NCBI GenBank assembly: GCA_965229565.1
Contig: OZ245888.1
Coordinates: forward strand, 806,001 to 870,000
Length of the DNA stretch: 64,000 bases
Direction: 5' to 3'
DNA from: JANQNX01 sp040217095
GTDB lineage: Bacteria > Pseudomonadota > Gammaproteobacteria > Eutrophobiales > Eutrophobiaceae
Shown in pieces: positions 1 to 8,148 of this stretch. Position 1 is the first letter of the stretch, and each line of letters begins with the position of its first letter. The position numbers were made by a program, and so were the translations under genes. Under the pieces are notes generated by a model, which searched no databases, was not told where the DNA came from, and worked only from the letters and a program-made list of their open reading frames with translations.

Positions 1-210
1 TAAATACCGACATATGGCTATTAATTTCTATTAGATTTAGAGGTATATCGAGGTGCGGTCAATAGCGGCTTTATGCGATCAATCAAGATTGTCCGCATCT
101 AATTATTTCGATTTTCGTAGATTTTTAATAGCAGTAAATTTGTACAGATGACCAATATTATTGGGACACAAATTCCGTTATTTAGATTAGAAATATAAGA
201 TTTAAGACAC

Positions 211-237
211 AAAAAAACACGGCCCGTTAGGGCCGTG
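211..237 (-). terminator. Rho-independent terminator of the small gene at 257-469
   Basis: Read on the minus strand there is a perfect 8-bp stem (CACGGCCC / GGGCCGTG, 218-237) with a TAAC loop, followed at once by seven T residues (211-217). It lies about 20 nt past the stop codon of the small gene. The 200 bases to its left hold nothing I can recognise. Confidence 0.9.
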
Positions 238-256
238 CCTTGATTAGATTTTACGT

Positions 257-469
257 TTAATCTTCGATTTGACTTAAATCTAAATCTTTTTCAGTTCCAT
301 CAGTGTTTTCTTGAAAGGGAACTAAAATCATTCTTCCGTATAGTGAATCACCACTGAAACCACCTTTGGAATTTTGCCAAACGGCACCGACTTTATAGTA
401 GTTTGTTTTGCCATTTTCTTTGACAATAATTGATACATTGAAGTCTGGTTTTCTTTTTGTCTCACTCAT
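257..469 (-). CDS. Small conserved-looking element protein, function unknown
   Basis: This is a 70-residue, charged, soluble protein with no signal peptide or membrane segment. I do not recognise the family. The gene looks real: the ATG at 469 is preceded by a strong AAAGGAG ribosome-binding site and the stop is followed by a textbook terminator. The core residues 11-35 look like beta strands and the tail is acidic (residues 55-70). It is read leftward, away from the coupling-protein operon, and has a G+C-rich hairpin leader upstream. Small genes of this kind are common beside radC and ardA in conjugative elements. That is context only and not a function. Confidence 0.75.
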   Translation of the reverse strand: MSETKRKPDFNVSIIVKENGKTNYYKVGAVWQNSKGGFSGDSLYGRMILVPFQENTDGTEKDLDLSQIED

Positions 470-525
470 TTTAATCTCCTTTGTTAGTTGTTAACGAATG
501 AACGAGACCTGGTAAATCGGAGTCT

Positions 526-614
526 ATTTTCTTTGTCAAATTTGGGGTAGCGAGTGGTGCGGCCCGCAGCTTGCGAGGACACGGTCGCGTAAGCACAAGT
601 TTGACAAATAAAAT
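526..614. repeat. Large inverted repeat with G+C-rich loop (candidate oriT or single-strand promoter)
   Basis: The left arm 526-540 (ATTTTCTTTGTCAAA) and right arm 600-614 (TTTGACAAATAAAAT) are complementary at 14 of 15 positions. They enclose a 59-nt loop (541-599) that is markedly G+C-rich within A+T-rich surroundings. Both arms contain TTGACA, one on each strand. The repeat lies in the leader of the small leftward gene and upstream of the rightward coupling-protein operon. In conjugative elements such structures can be transfer origins or promoters that fold on single-stranded DNA. Which one applies here is inference. Confidence 0.5.
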
Positions 615-958
615 AGTGTAGATAAGGTCAATCGTCATATGAGTACAACTGACAGAGCTGATTAATTGATTTTGAGTGAGACGAAGAGAAAATCTTCAAT
701 GACACAATTATGTTATTATTATAGAAAATAAAGAACATACTTTAATGTCGTTTGCACGAATAAAGACCAAGTTTACCGATAGTGATTCACTCGTAATTGG
801 AAAGAATTCGGCTTTTATATTAAAGAAAACCATATGAAACAAGATTTAAATTAATATCGTTTTTATAAATTGAAGGTGTAAAATATCAATGCTCGGCACA
901 GTAAAAAAAGTGGCCGTGTTTTTTTAAAATTATTTAAACTTCTTTATCGGAGTAGTCA
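615..958. other. Non-coding stretch before the coupling-protein operon
   Basis: This A+T-rich stretch has no convincing gene. It holds an 11-bp palindrome (AGTGATTCACT, 781-791). It also holds a possible weak terminator or attenuator at 893-922: a bulged CGGC-A-CA / TGGCCG stem followed by TG and seven T residues, 37 bp before the start codon of the next gene. The hairpin is imperfect, so early termination of the operon leader is only a suggestion. Confidence 0.35.
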
Positions 959-2524
959 ATGAATGATTTACATGCCGATCTCCCGCGCGGTGTGCGTGGA
1001 CGAACGTTAGAAGAACAACGTTCACCTCAGGCTCATTGGAAAGATGCCAGCCAAATTACCAGTGATCCCAAATATGAATATAAGAATGACGGATTATTTC
1101 TGGGTCAAGTCGCAGGACAATTCATAGGTATTAATGATGATCGGCATGCCATGCTTGTCGCTGGTTCACGTGCTGGTAAAGGCAGAGCCGTTTTAGTAAA
1201 TAATCTACTCGAATATAAAGGCTCTGTGTTAGCAATCGATCCTAAAGGTGAGCTTGCCGATATAACAGCACGTCGGCGCGGCAAGGGCGGCGCATTAATT
1301 CATGCAGATGGCGAAATAGAAGGGTTAGGTCAGACCATTGCGGTACTCGATCCATTTAATCGGACTGCACCTTGGGTTCATGAGTATAAGGCATCTTATA
1401 ATCCATTGACTATTCTCGATATTAATAGCCCTACAATTGTTGAAGATGCCAGCCTAATAAGTGATGCCATTGTTATAGCGACAAATGAAAAAGAACCGCA
1501 TTGGGATGATAGTGCAAAAAACTTTATTGAAGGTGTCATTTTACATGTTGTGTCTTATCAAAAATACAAAGACAGGTGCAACCTTGTTACTGTGTGGGCG
1601 TTAATATCGAATGGTGTTGAAGAAGATGAAAATGCCATAGATGAAACTCAAGATGAAGAACACCATCTGACTGGCATGGATCTGCTACAAGAAGAAATTT
1701 CAGTGAATGCAAATGAATTGAAATTAGCAGGTTATGAAGACATTGCTGGCGTGATTGAAGCCGCCAGCGATGACTTTTTTGAAAAACCGAATAAAGAAAG
1801 AATGTCTGTCTTATCAACAGCACGTCGCCATATCAAGTTTCTTGGTTATCCGAGATTACGAGAGGTATTGACCGGACATGATTTTGACTTAACAAATCTT
1901 AAAACCGATCCAAATGGTATGACGATTTATCTTTGTTTACCTGCTGGACGCATGGGAACATGCAGTCGCTGGTTAAGATTATTTATTAACCTGACACTGG
2001 AAGCGATGGAACGTGAAGAGTTAAAAGCAGATCCGCCCGTATTGTTATGTCTGGATGAGTTTCCCGTATTAGGTCACATGAAACAGATAGAAGATGCAGC
2101 GGGTCAAATTGCGGGCTTTGGTGTGAAATTATGGACAATCGTGCAGGACTTAACACAATTAAAATCTTTATATAAAGAGCGATGGGAAACCTTTATGGGT
2201 AATTCCGGTGTGATGCAGTTTTTCGGAAACAATGATGTCACCACACTTAAATGGATTTCTGAGCGCGTAGGTAAAACATCGCTCGTTGTTCATAGCGGCA
2301 GTGACTTAACGGAAAAGCAACAACACGAAGGGGCATCGGGTGATAGTTGGAAACTGGAAGTGCAGGACTTACTTACGCCATCGGAAGCTGCAAAGTATTT
2401 CCGGCGTAATGATGTGTTCCAACGCCAGCTTGTCATTTATGCCGATGATGATCCTATGATACTGGAGAGGGTGAACTATGATGAACATGAATATTTTGAC
2501 GGAAAATATGATGTTTCTGATTAA
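959..2524 (+). CDS. VirD4/TraG-family type IV coupling protein (soluble form)
   Basis: This 521-residue ATPase belongs to the VirD4/TraG/TraD family, which links the relaxosome to a type IV secretion channel and helps pump DNA in conjugation. The Walker A motif is GSRAGKGR (about residues 69-76) and the Walker B is VLLCLDEFPVLG (about 362-373). The family's Q-rich TIVQDLTQLKSLY segment and GNSG-F-GNND region follow. It lacks the N-terminal membrane helices usual in VirD4, so it may be anchored through the two membrane proteins encoded directly downstream. The start is an ATG with GGAG 8 nt upstream. No relaxase or mating-pair genes occur in the window. It heads an operon: 21 nt separate it from the next gene. 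Confidence 0.85.
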   Translation: MNDLHADLPRGVRGRTLEEQRSPQAHWKDASQITSDPKYEYKNDGLFLGQVAGQFIGINDDRHAMLVAGSRAGKGRAVLVNNLLEYKGSVLAIDPKGELADITARRRGKGGALIHADGEIEGLGQTIAVLDPFNRTAPWVHEYKASYNPLTILDINSPTIVEDASLISDAIVIATNEKEPHWDDSAKNFIEGVILHVVSYQKYKDRCNLVTVWALISNGVEEDENAIDETQDEEHHLTGMDLLQEEISVNANELKLAGYEDIAGVIEAASDDFFEKPNKERMSVLSTARRHIKFLGYPRLREVLTGHDFDLTNLKTDPNGMTIYLCLPAGRMGTCSRWLRLFINLTLEAMEREELKADPPVLLCLDEFPVLGHMKQIEDAAGQIAGFGVKLWTIVQDLTQLKSLYKERWETFMGNSGVMQFFGNNDVTTLKWISERVGKTSLVVHSGSDLTEKQQHEGASGDSWKLEVQDLLTPSEAAKYFRRNDVFQRQLVIYADDDPMILERVNYDEHEYFDGKYDVSD

Positions 2525-2545
2525 TCCGACCATCAGGTAAACAAT

Positions 2546-3223
2546 ATGAAATCTCAAGAACTGGATCAAACGTATTCATTAATTAAAAAGCTTGTCGATG
2601 AAAGTGGAGCCTGGCCCAATATCGCTCCGCTTGATGAAGAGTTCGGTTTCAGGATTTATGGCTATGGCCGGGCACCTGAACGTGTCTGGCTTTGGATAGT
2701 TGTTACATCTTGTTTATCTGGTCTGGCTGGTTGGTTTGGCTGGTTAAAAGGCGGGGTAGTGGGTGAACAATTTTTTAACTTTCTCCATGCTGATATATTA
2801 AGTGCGCTTTTCTTTAGCTTTGTTTTTATCGCCGGTACGATTGCATTTATAAGAACGGTTGGTCTACGTTTTTTTGAACGGCTGATTGAACCCCGTTTTG
2901 AATTAATTCTGACCCGCGATGCGGTTGAACTTGGTGGATGGTTTGGTTACAAAAGATATGACAGAAATATATTTTCATCACCCGGTTTTAAAGTAGAACC
3001 TCATTCACAAAGTTCAGATGAAAGTCTTGATTTTGAATCACGAGGAAATAGTGGAATGGGCGTATACGGAAATACTCTGGATATTGTCTTTAAATACAGA
3101 GGCGATAGAAAAAAAGTAACGTCAATATTTCGAGATCAAGCCGCCATCTCTAAATTACATTATTTTATTTTTACATTGGACAGGGAATTTAAACTCAAAC
3201 CAAGTTGGTATGAAGGGTATTGA
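2546..3223 (+). CDS. Membrane protein of the coupling-protein operon, unknown function
   Basis: This is a 225-residue protein with two predicted membrane segments, at about residues 47-68 and 86-110. A soluble C-terminal half rich in aromatic and charged residues follows (EPRFELILTRDAVELGGWFGYKRYD). I do not recognise the family. It lies 21 nt after the coupling protein and its stop is 2 nt before the likely start of the next gene, so all three are probably one transcript. A reasonable guess is that it is a membrane partner for the coupling ATPase, which has no transmembrane helices of its own. Confidence 0.7.
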   Translation: MKSQELDQTYSLIKKLVDESGAWPNIAPLDEEFGFRIYGYGRAPERVWLWIVVTSCLSGLAGWFGWLKGGVVGEQFFNFLHADILSALFFSFVFIAGTIAFIRTVGLRFFERLIEPRFELILTRDAVELGGWFGYKRYDRNIFSSPGFKVEPHSQSSDESLDFESRGNSGMGVYGNTLDIVFKYRGDRKKVTSIFRDQAAISKLHYFIFTLDREFKLKPSWYEGY

Positions 3224-3225
3224 GA

Positions 3226-4518
3226 ATGGCACAAACCAATTTAAAAAATATTAGATATGCTATTCACTTACTTGGCTTACCCAAAAACGGACTTTTTACA
3301 GAAGAGAACGTTGAAGAAAGCTATGAAATAATTCAAAACAAACACAAAGATAAAGCAGGTTCCAGTCATCTATCTTTTGAAGCTGCAAAAGCACGAGCCG
3401 ATCTCATAGACTGGATAAATGCTGACAAGCCAGGTATTGCAAGATTAAATCCACCGATTGTTAAAGATAAAACCGCACCACCAAAACCACTTTCAGAGAA
3501 AATAAAAGAACAGGAAAAAGCATCAGAAGAAACAGATAGTCAAACGGACATAGACTACTATTCTGTCTTTAATTACAGCATAAGATTTAAAAAACCGCTT
3601 TTGATATTTTACGGCAGTTGGTTTGGTCTCTTGATGGCCTTAGGAATAATAGTCGTGGTCGTTTTTAAAAGTCAGGTGCCGGCACCGCTTGCTGGTTTAT
3701 TTTTATTATTCATAACGGCTTTAGCAATGTGGTATTCGCTAAAAGCTATTTACAAACAAGTCAGAAGACCGCTTATAAAAAAAGAGAAAGACCGATTTTT
3801 CTCGTATACGGTGCTGCCTATGTCCTTGCTTATCACTATCGCGTCTGCACCTGAATATATTGGATTGAGTGCGGGTGAGATGATCGGCAAGATTGTACCA
3901 ACATTTATGATGGCATTGCTCTTTTTTTCAATTCCTGGTTTGTCATTAACCGGACTTTCAAATTTATTATTTCATGATTTGATTATTTTCAATCAATCGA
4001 AAAGTAAAAATAAAGATAAATGGTGGAACAATCGCAATCTACGTGTTGCAATTCGTTTTTGGACAGATGGCTTGCTGCGGATTGTTTTTTATAGTTTCCT
4101 GATATGGTTAATCCATGCGACCATAAAAACAAATTCCTGGTCTTACTCTCCATTTTCAAAAGAAAAAGCAGAATCCATATCAATATGTTGGCCTGTCCAT
4201 GATTTTAAAGGAGAAGGGAAGTATGCTGATTATTATGGAAAGCTATCTTATCCTGATGGAGACAAGCTGCCGCCTGATCTGAAGCAAGGTTATGAAGGAA
4301 TTTATAAAAATATAGAAGAACAATTATTGAGAATGGATAGCGATCTTTACAAGAAAATATGGTGGGGTGGCTACCCTAAAATAATTGTTAAAAACCCTGG
4401 CATCAAAAATAAATATTTCGAAGACAATATAAGAGTTGATATTGCTGCTGATGCTGAAGGACAAGCTTGTGCATGGTATAGCCGATTACAGGTCATCCCA
4501 ATCGACCAGATAAATTAA
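3226..4518 (+). CDS. Multi-pass membrane protein with an N-terminal J-domain-like segment
   Basis: This 430-residue protein has several hydrophobic segments (about residues 130-155, 165-185, 195-225, 230-260 and 285-310) and a soluble C-terminal domain of about 110 residues. Residues 5-60 look like a DnaJ J-domain: a helix with LLGLP, a second helix, then NKHKDKAG where a J-domain has HPDK. The catalytic HPD is therefore HKD, so if it is a J-domain it is degenerate. I chose ATG 3226 over TTG 3220 because GAAGGG lies 8 nt upstream of the ATG. It is the last gene of the coupling-protein operon. Its exact role is unknown. Confidence 0.65.
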   Translation: MAQTNLKNIRYAIHLLGLPKNGLFTEENVEESYEIIQNKHKDKAGSSHLSFEAAKARADLIDWINADKPGIARLNPPIVKDKTAPPKPLSEKIKEQEKASEETDSQTDIDYYSVFNYSIRFKKPLLIFYGSWFGLLMALGIIVVVVFKSQVPAPLAGLFLLFITALAMWYSLKAIYKQVRRPLIKKEKDRFFSYTVLPMSLLITIASAPEYIGLSAGEMIGKIVPTFMMALLFFSIPGLSLTGLSNLLFHDLIIFNQSKSKNKDKWWNNRNLRVAIRFWTDGLLRIVFYSFLIWLIHATIKTNSWSYSPFSKEKAESISICWPVHDFKGEGKYADYYGKLSYPDGDKLPPDLKQGYEGIYKNIEEQLLRMDSDLYKKIWWGGYPKIIVKNPGIKNKYFEDNIRVDIAADAEGQACAWYSRLQVIPIDQIN

Positions 4519-4522
4519 AATG

Positions 4523-4888
4523 TTAGAAAGTTAACAAATAACAGGCGGATATTATTGCTGCCAACATAAGAAAAATAGTTGCGGGCGATAAAGAAGAGTT
4601 AATGGGCGGAACTAATATTACCAGACCCAATGAAGGCCTGATCGATGGCTTAATAAATGTATTAAATAATACTATGCAAATGCGGTACAGTATCAAGACC
4701 GCCATCAACAATACAAAAAAGGTAGCGACTGCCACAAGTTCTGTTCCTGCATTAACACGTGCGGTTCGTTCAGAAAATCCAAAAACAGATTTCATTATCC
4801 AATAGGAAATGGGAGAGTGATAAAAAAAGGTGAGGTAGGCTGTACCAATAAAAAGGCCGAACTCAGAAATTGTTTTAATAAAGTGCAT
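4523..4888 (-). CDS. Small hydrophobic membrane protein
   Basis: This 121-residue protein has about three hydrophobic segments (near residues 8-30, 48-75 and 95-118). It is transcribed against the coupling-protein operon, with the two stop codons only 4 bp apart. The frame is also open upstream to a TTG at 4903, but GGAG (4900-4897) sits 9 nt before the ATG at 4888, which favours the shorter form. I do not recognise the family. The sense-strand reading frame at 4602-4805 is a shadow of this gene. Confidence 0.55.
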   Translation of the reverse strand: MHFIKTISEFGLFIGTAYLTFFYHSPISYWIMKSVFGFSERTARVNAGTELVAVATFFVLLMAVLILYRICIVLFNTFIKPSIRPSLGLVILVPPINSSLSPATIFLMLAAIISACYLLTF

Positions 4889-4957
4889 AAGCATCATCTC
4901 CAATAACGTTATTTTGCCGTGAGATGGTATTAAAATCTACTATTTCAAAACTTGGCT

Positions 4958-5458
4958 TTACAGTAAGCCGCGTTCTGCAAAGGATGTGCATTCTTCACCA
5001 ACAATAATGTGATCAAGCACTCGTACATCAATAAGAGATAAGGCATCTTTTAATTGTTTAGTTAAATGTTGATCAGCTTGTGAAGGTTCAGCAACACCGG
5101 ATGGATGGTTATGTGAAAAGATGCAAGCGGCTGCGTTGTATTCAAGTGCTGATTTGACAACTTCACGAGGGTAAACTGACGCGCCATCGATAGTGCCTTG
5201 AAAAAGTTCTTTGAAGGCAATGATGCGATGTCTGTTATCAAGCCAAATAACAGTAAACACTTCGTGTTCTAGAGTAGCTAACCTGAGTTTTAAATACTCT
5301 TGCGATTTAGCAGGTGATGATAAAACAGTGCCATGTTTGAAACGGCGATTTATGGCAACGTGTGCAGCGTTGATAATTTCATCAGAAGAGGCAGTACGAT
5401 AAGTACCATCATTATCCTGTACTTTAAGTGAAATTCTATTGCTTTTATTTGTTGTCAT
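4958..5458 (-). CDS. radC: RadC-like JAB/MPN-domain protein
   Basis: This 166-residue protein carries the JAB/MPN metalloprotease-like fold of the RadC family. The metal-binding motif HNHPSG is at residues 116-121, with an aspartate at 129 (AEPSQADQ) and a conserved glutamate in LEHEVF (64-66). The family is abundant on plasmids, conjugative elements and phages. Despite the name, a role in DNA repair is not established. I chose ATG 5458 because AAGGAG lies 8 nt upstream; the frame remains open 36 codons further but without a good start. It is shorter than chromosomal RadC, which has an extra N-terminal HhH region. Confidence 0.9.
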   Translation of the reverse strand: MTTNKSNRISLKVQDNDGTYRTASSDEIINAAHVAINRRFKHGTVLSSPAKSQEYLKLRLATLEHEVFTVIWLDNRHRIIAFKELFQGTIDGASVYPREVVKSALEYNAAACIFSHNHPSGVAEPSQADQHLTKQLKDALSLIDVRVLDHIIVGEECTSFAERGLL

Positions 5459-6145
5459 CTTAAATACTCCTTTGTTTACGCGAATTGCATAAACGAAAAA
5501 GTGACAAAGACAGTGCGTGACAACCCTGAAGACAAACTTGTGCGGGCAGGAGCCAAGCGACAACACGGGTGCAGTCGGAACCTATAGGGAAGGGTTTTTA
5601 TGTGCTGGTCTGTTACTAAAGTGATAGAGCAATATCAGCGACAAAGGACATTGTGACCACAATCAAACCGGATTGTATTTTAAAGTGCATATCATGAACT
5701 GCGTTAAACCATGCTCGCTCTTAAATATATCCGTAATTTACTTATTTCTGACACGTTTATCGCATGACCGATATTTAAAATGGCAAGTGCAGGCACTCCT
5801 TCTCTGATCGTTACGGTTCTAGTGAATGCCATTCAATATCGGCCTTGCTGAACGTTAGCCATGAAAACGTCAATTACGGATATGAAATAAAGAGGAAAAC
5901 ATGGTTACAATCAGTCATCATTTCAATGCAAGAGTAAACTCACATAATCAGGCTTGGCTTGCGATAATGTCGCTTTGGATTATTTTGGATGTAGAACAGT
6001 CAAGTCAAAATAAAAGGTGTACAAGAAACAAACCACATCAACATAACACGGTGACTTACCGCCCAGCTAGAATGCCTTGCCCTCTATAAACACAAGTACT
6101 GAAGGTGAATATAACAATCGGTTGATATTGCAGATATCTGCCTGG
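5459..6145. other. Non-coding region with structured DNA, upstream of radC
   Basis: Roughly 690 bases have no convincing gene. The first 130 bases form a relatively G+C-rich leader for the leftward radC, ending in a near-palindrome (GTTTATGC/GCGTAAAC, 7 of 8 pairs) just before the ribosome-binding site. An imperfect inverted repeat joins 5768-5785 to 5827-5842 (CCGATATT...TGGCA with TGCCAT...AATATCGG). Its loop contains a second hairpin, AGTGC-AG-GCACT (5786-5797). A 62-codon frame at 5901-6089 has an AGAGG site but an unconvincing composition, so I did not call it. Confidence 0.4.
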
Positions 6146-7372
6146 TTATATTATTGCTATTGGTAATTTTTCTACATGATTATCAATGATATCGATGATG
6201 TCTTTTCCAATAGACAGATTATTTTTCTCTTTAGACCAGATTTCATGAAAATTAGATACGGTTTCCTTGGCCGTATCAATCACTAGCTTTTCAGGTAACC
6301 GAGCTTTAGCCGCAAGGTAAGTGAGTTCATCTATTGTTAGTTCATCCATACGTGTGGTTCTTGCATATTTTAGTCCTGCATTATCATCCTTTAAATATGC
6401 AATGGTGGATACAAAATCATAGGCAGGTGATAGAGAAGGTTTGCGCGGATCATAATAAATAAGCGACCAGTTTTTAACATGCATATCCGCATTTCCGATT
6501 AATGTGTTGTAGACAAGTCTACGAATAAACTCTGCAATGTCATCTTCGCTCGTTTCAATTGCTAACACTTCTGCGATATTGCGACTGCTCGCTTTTTTAT
6601 ATTTATCATCGGGAAAGAGATTAAAGATTTGTGCAAAGTCTTCAATATGAACACGTTCATTATCATCCGTTCGATCAAAACGTTTTACAGCAAGTACCGA
6701 ACCTTTTAGATCTTCAACGCCGCTGGGTAAACCAGAAATTTCACTGACAGGTATGAGTTTGGTTTCTGGAACATCCATACCTATCATTTCAGCTAAATTC
6801 ATCATCGCAAATTCATTTTCCGGCACGGCATCAAACTTTGTAGAGGGTAATTTAGCAATCCATGAACCACCAATACCTTTTGCCGGAATGGTAAGTCCGC
6901 CTGTTGCATTCATGATGGCAGAGAACTTCATCTGAACACCGGCTAAAGAGAAATGCAGCGCACTTTCTTTATCCGTTTCTGTCTCTTCATCATCACCATC
7001 ATTTGCATCTGGCGGTAACGCTTCGCCTTCATAGGGTCGAATGGTTATCGCGCCTGGAAGATCTTGTCCAAGTACCCATAACAAAAAAAACTCACGTTGC
7101 GGTTTTACGCCTGCACGATCTGCAAGATAAGTCCGTAACTCGCCTTCTGGTAACAAATTGGAAAAGAACGGCATGACCTTTGATTGATAGGGTCTGTAAT
7201 CCGTGATCAATTCGCCTAGATTATCTTTAAATGACAGGCTGAGTACCGGCCTTGCAGAATCTTCAACATAGCTTTCATTAAAAGCAAAGATCGATTTGTC
7301 ACCTTGCAGTCGTGTTATTGTTGCAATCGGTTCACCATAGAGTAAAACTTCAAGGACTGTTACATCAGGCAT
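6146..7372 (-). CDS. hipA: HipA-family serine/threonine kinase toxin
   Basis: This is a HipA-like kinase of 408 residues, close to the family's usual 410-440. HipA toxins phosphorylate a cellular target (glutamyl-tRNA synthetase in E. coli) and cause growth arrest or persistence. The sequence shows an N-terminal subdomain, the LAGVQMKFS segment that forms the ATP-binding loop in this family, GNADMHVKNWSLI as the catalytic loop, and PAYDFVST as the metal-binding DFG equivalent. I prefer ATG 7372, which has GGAG 6 nt upstream, to the ATG at 7384. Either way it overlaps the end of the antitoxin gene, as expected for translational coupling. An acidic linker (DANDGDDEETETDKE) sits before the kinase loop. 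Confidence 0.9.
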   Translation of the reverse strand: MPDVTVLEVLLYGEPIATITRLQGDKSIFAFNESYVEDSARPVLSLSFKDNLGELITDYRPYQSKVMPFFSNLLPEGELRTYLADRAGVKPQREFFLLWVLGQDLPGAITIRPYEGEALPPDANDGDDEETETDKESALHFSLAGVQMKFSAIMNATGGLTIPAKGIGGSWIAKLPSTKFDAVPENEFAMMNLAEMIGMDVPETKLIPVSEISGLPSGVEDLKGSVLAVKRFDRTDDNERVHIEDFAQIFNLFPDDKYKKASSRNIAEVLAIETSEDDIAEFIRRLVYNTLIGNADMHVKNWSLIYYDPRKPSLSPAYDFVSTIAYLKDDNAGLKYARTTRMDELTIDELTYLAAKARLPEKLVIDTAKETVSNFHEIWSKEKNNLSIGKDIIDIIDNHVEKLPIAII

Positions 7373-7961
7373 CGTCATCTCCATCTAGCGAATAGGCAGG
7401 CGTAGGTAAACTGGGTACTTCAGGGATACTATGCGCCAACATATTTCTCATTGATTGTATTTTTTTTGTCGCCTTCCTGATTTCATTAATTGCAGTTGGC
7501 CCTTTACGTAAAGCTCGGATCGTATCCGAGACTTTCTTGAATTCATTTAATGTCTTAACGGGCATACGGTATTTTCCAATTTCACGAATAGCTCTTTGAA
7601 ACTGTTCTAATTCTTTTCCAGCTTTTATAACAGGCTCTATACTTTGCAGTGCTTTTTCCAACTGCCTGACATCATTACGGACACTATGCAGGTTTTGACC
7701 AGCGATGTTCTCAGAGCTTGATTTACGCGTAATCGAATTGACAGCAGGAATAAGTTTGCGCGGTACAAGTTTAATCTCCAGATCGAGCGCACGTGCCAAA
7801 TCTATCAGGGTGGATATTTTGATGTTCACATCACCCTGTTCGATTTTAGAGATATGGCTTTGCGGCAAACCCGCCTTCGCACTGAGGGCGCGTTGGCTTA
7901 GCCCTTTATTCTTACGGGTTTGCTTGATGGCCTGAATGATTTCTTCAATATTGTAGTCCAT
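7365..7961 (-). CDS. hipB: HipB-like XRE-family antitoxin/repressor with a long C-terminal extension
   Basis: An XRE/Cro-type helix-turn-helix spans about residues 6-60 (RKNKGLSQRALSAKAG followed by SHISKIEQGDVN). HipB antitoxins bind HipA and repress their own operon. This protein has 198 residues, about twice the usual 75-110. The extra 120 residues are helical and charged, ending in an acidic GDDDA tail. The annotated ATG at 7961 is more plausible than the upstream TTG at 7973. Several GATAT-based inverted repeats lie immediately upstream and are probably its operators. The gene is upstream of hipA and overlaps it, the standard order. Confidence 0.88.
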   Translation of the reverse strand: MDYNIEEIIQAIKQTRKNKGLSQRALSAKAGLPQSHISKIEQGDVNIKISTLIDLARALDLEIKLVPRKLIPAVNSITRKSSSENIAGQNLHSVRNDVRQLEKALQSIEPVIKAGKELEQFQRAIREIGKYRMPVKTLNEFKKVSDTIRALRKGPTAINEIRKATKKIQSMRNMLAHSIPEVPSLPTPAYSLDGDDDA

Positions 7962-7962
7962 T

Positions 7963-8093
7963 GATATATCCAAATATATATTACTGAATTAATGATATAA
8001 TTAAACATATCAAACAAATGAAAGTAATACAAGAGAATAATATATTAGACTATATCAATTAATAATTATGATATATCTAAATATATCATAATT
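7963..8093 (-). promoter_or_regulatory. HipB operator cluster and hipBA promoter region
   Basis: Four related GATAT/ATATC inverted repeats occur between the hipB start and ardA. The strongest is 8064-8093: two perfect 13-bp arms (AATTATGATATAT / ATATATCATAATT) around CTAA. Others are GATATATC at 7963-7970 followed by CAAATATATA, GATAT-N8-ATATC at 7994-8011, and TATATCA/TGATATA at 8051-8075, which overlaps the first. Multiple palindromes bound by the HTH antitoxin are the established mode of hip autoregulation. The assignment to this HipB is inference. Confidence 0.7.
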
Positions 8094-8112
8094 CTGTTTT
8101 TTGTGGGAGAAA

Positions 8113-8138
8113 GAAAGTTCGGCAGAAACCGAACTTTC
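8113..8138 (-). terminator. Hairpin terminator after ardA
   Basis: A perfect 10-bp stem (GAAAGTTCGG / CCGAACTTTC) with a 6-nt loop lies 10 bp past the ardA stop. On the minus strand it is followed only by a broken run (CTTTCTTTC), so it is a moderate terminator. It would insulate the hip operators from ardA transcription. Confidence 0.65.
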
Positions 8139-8148
8139 AAAATTATTA

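Noticed and set aside
5901..6089. A 62-codon rightward frame with an AGAGG site
   Set aside because: The composition is rich in His, Asn and Gln without any recognisable pattern, and it lies in a region of structured non-coding DNA. The evidence is too weak.
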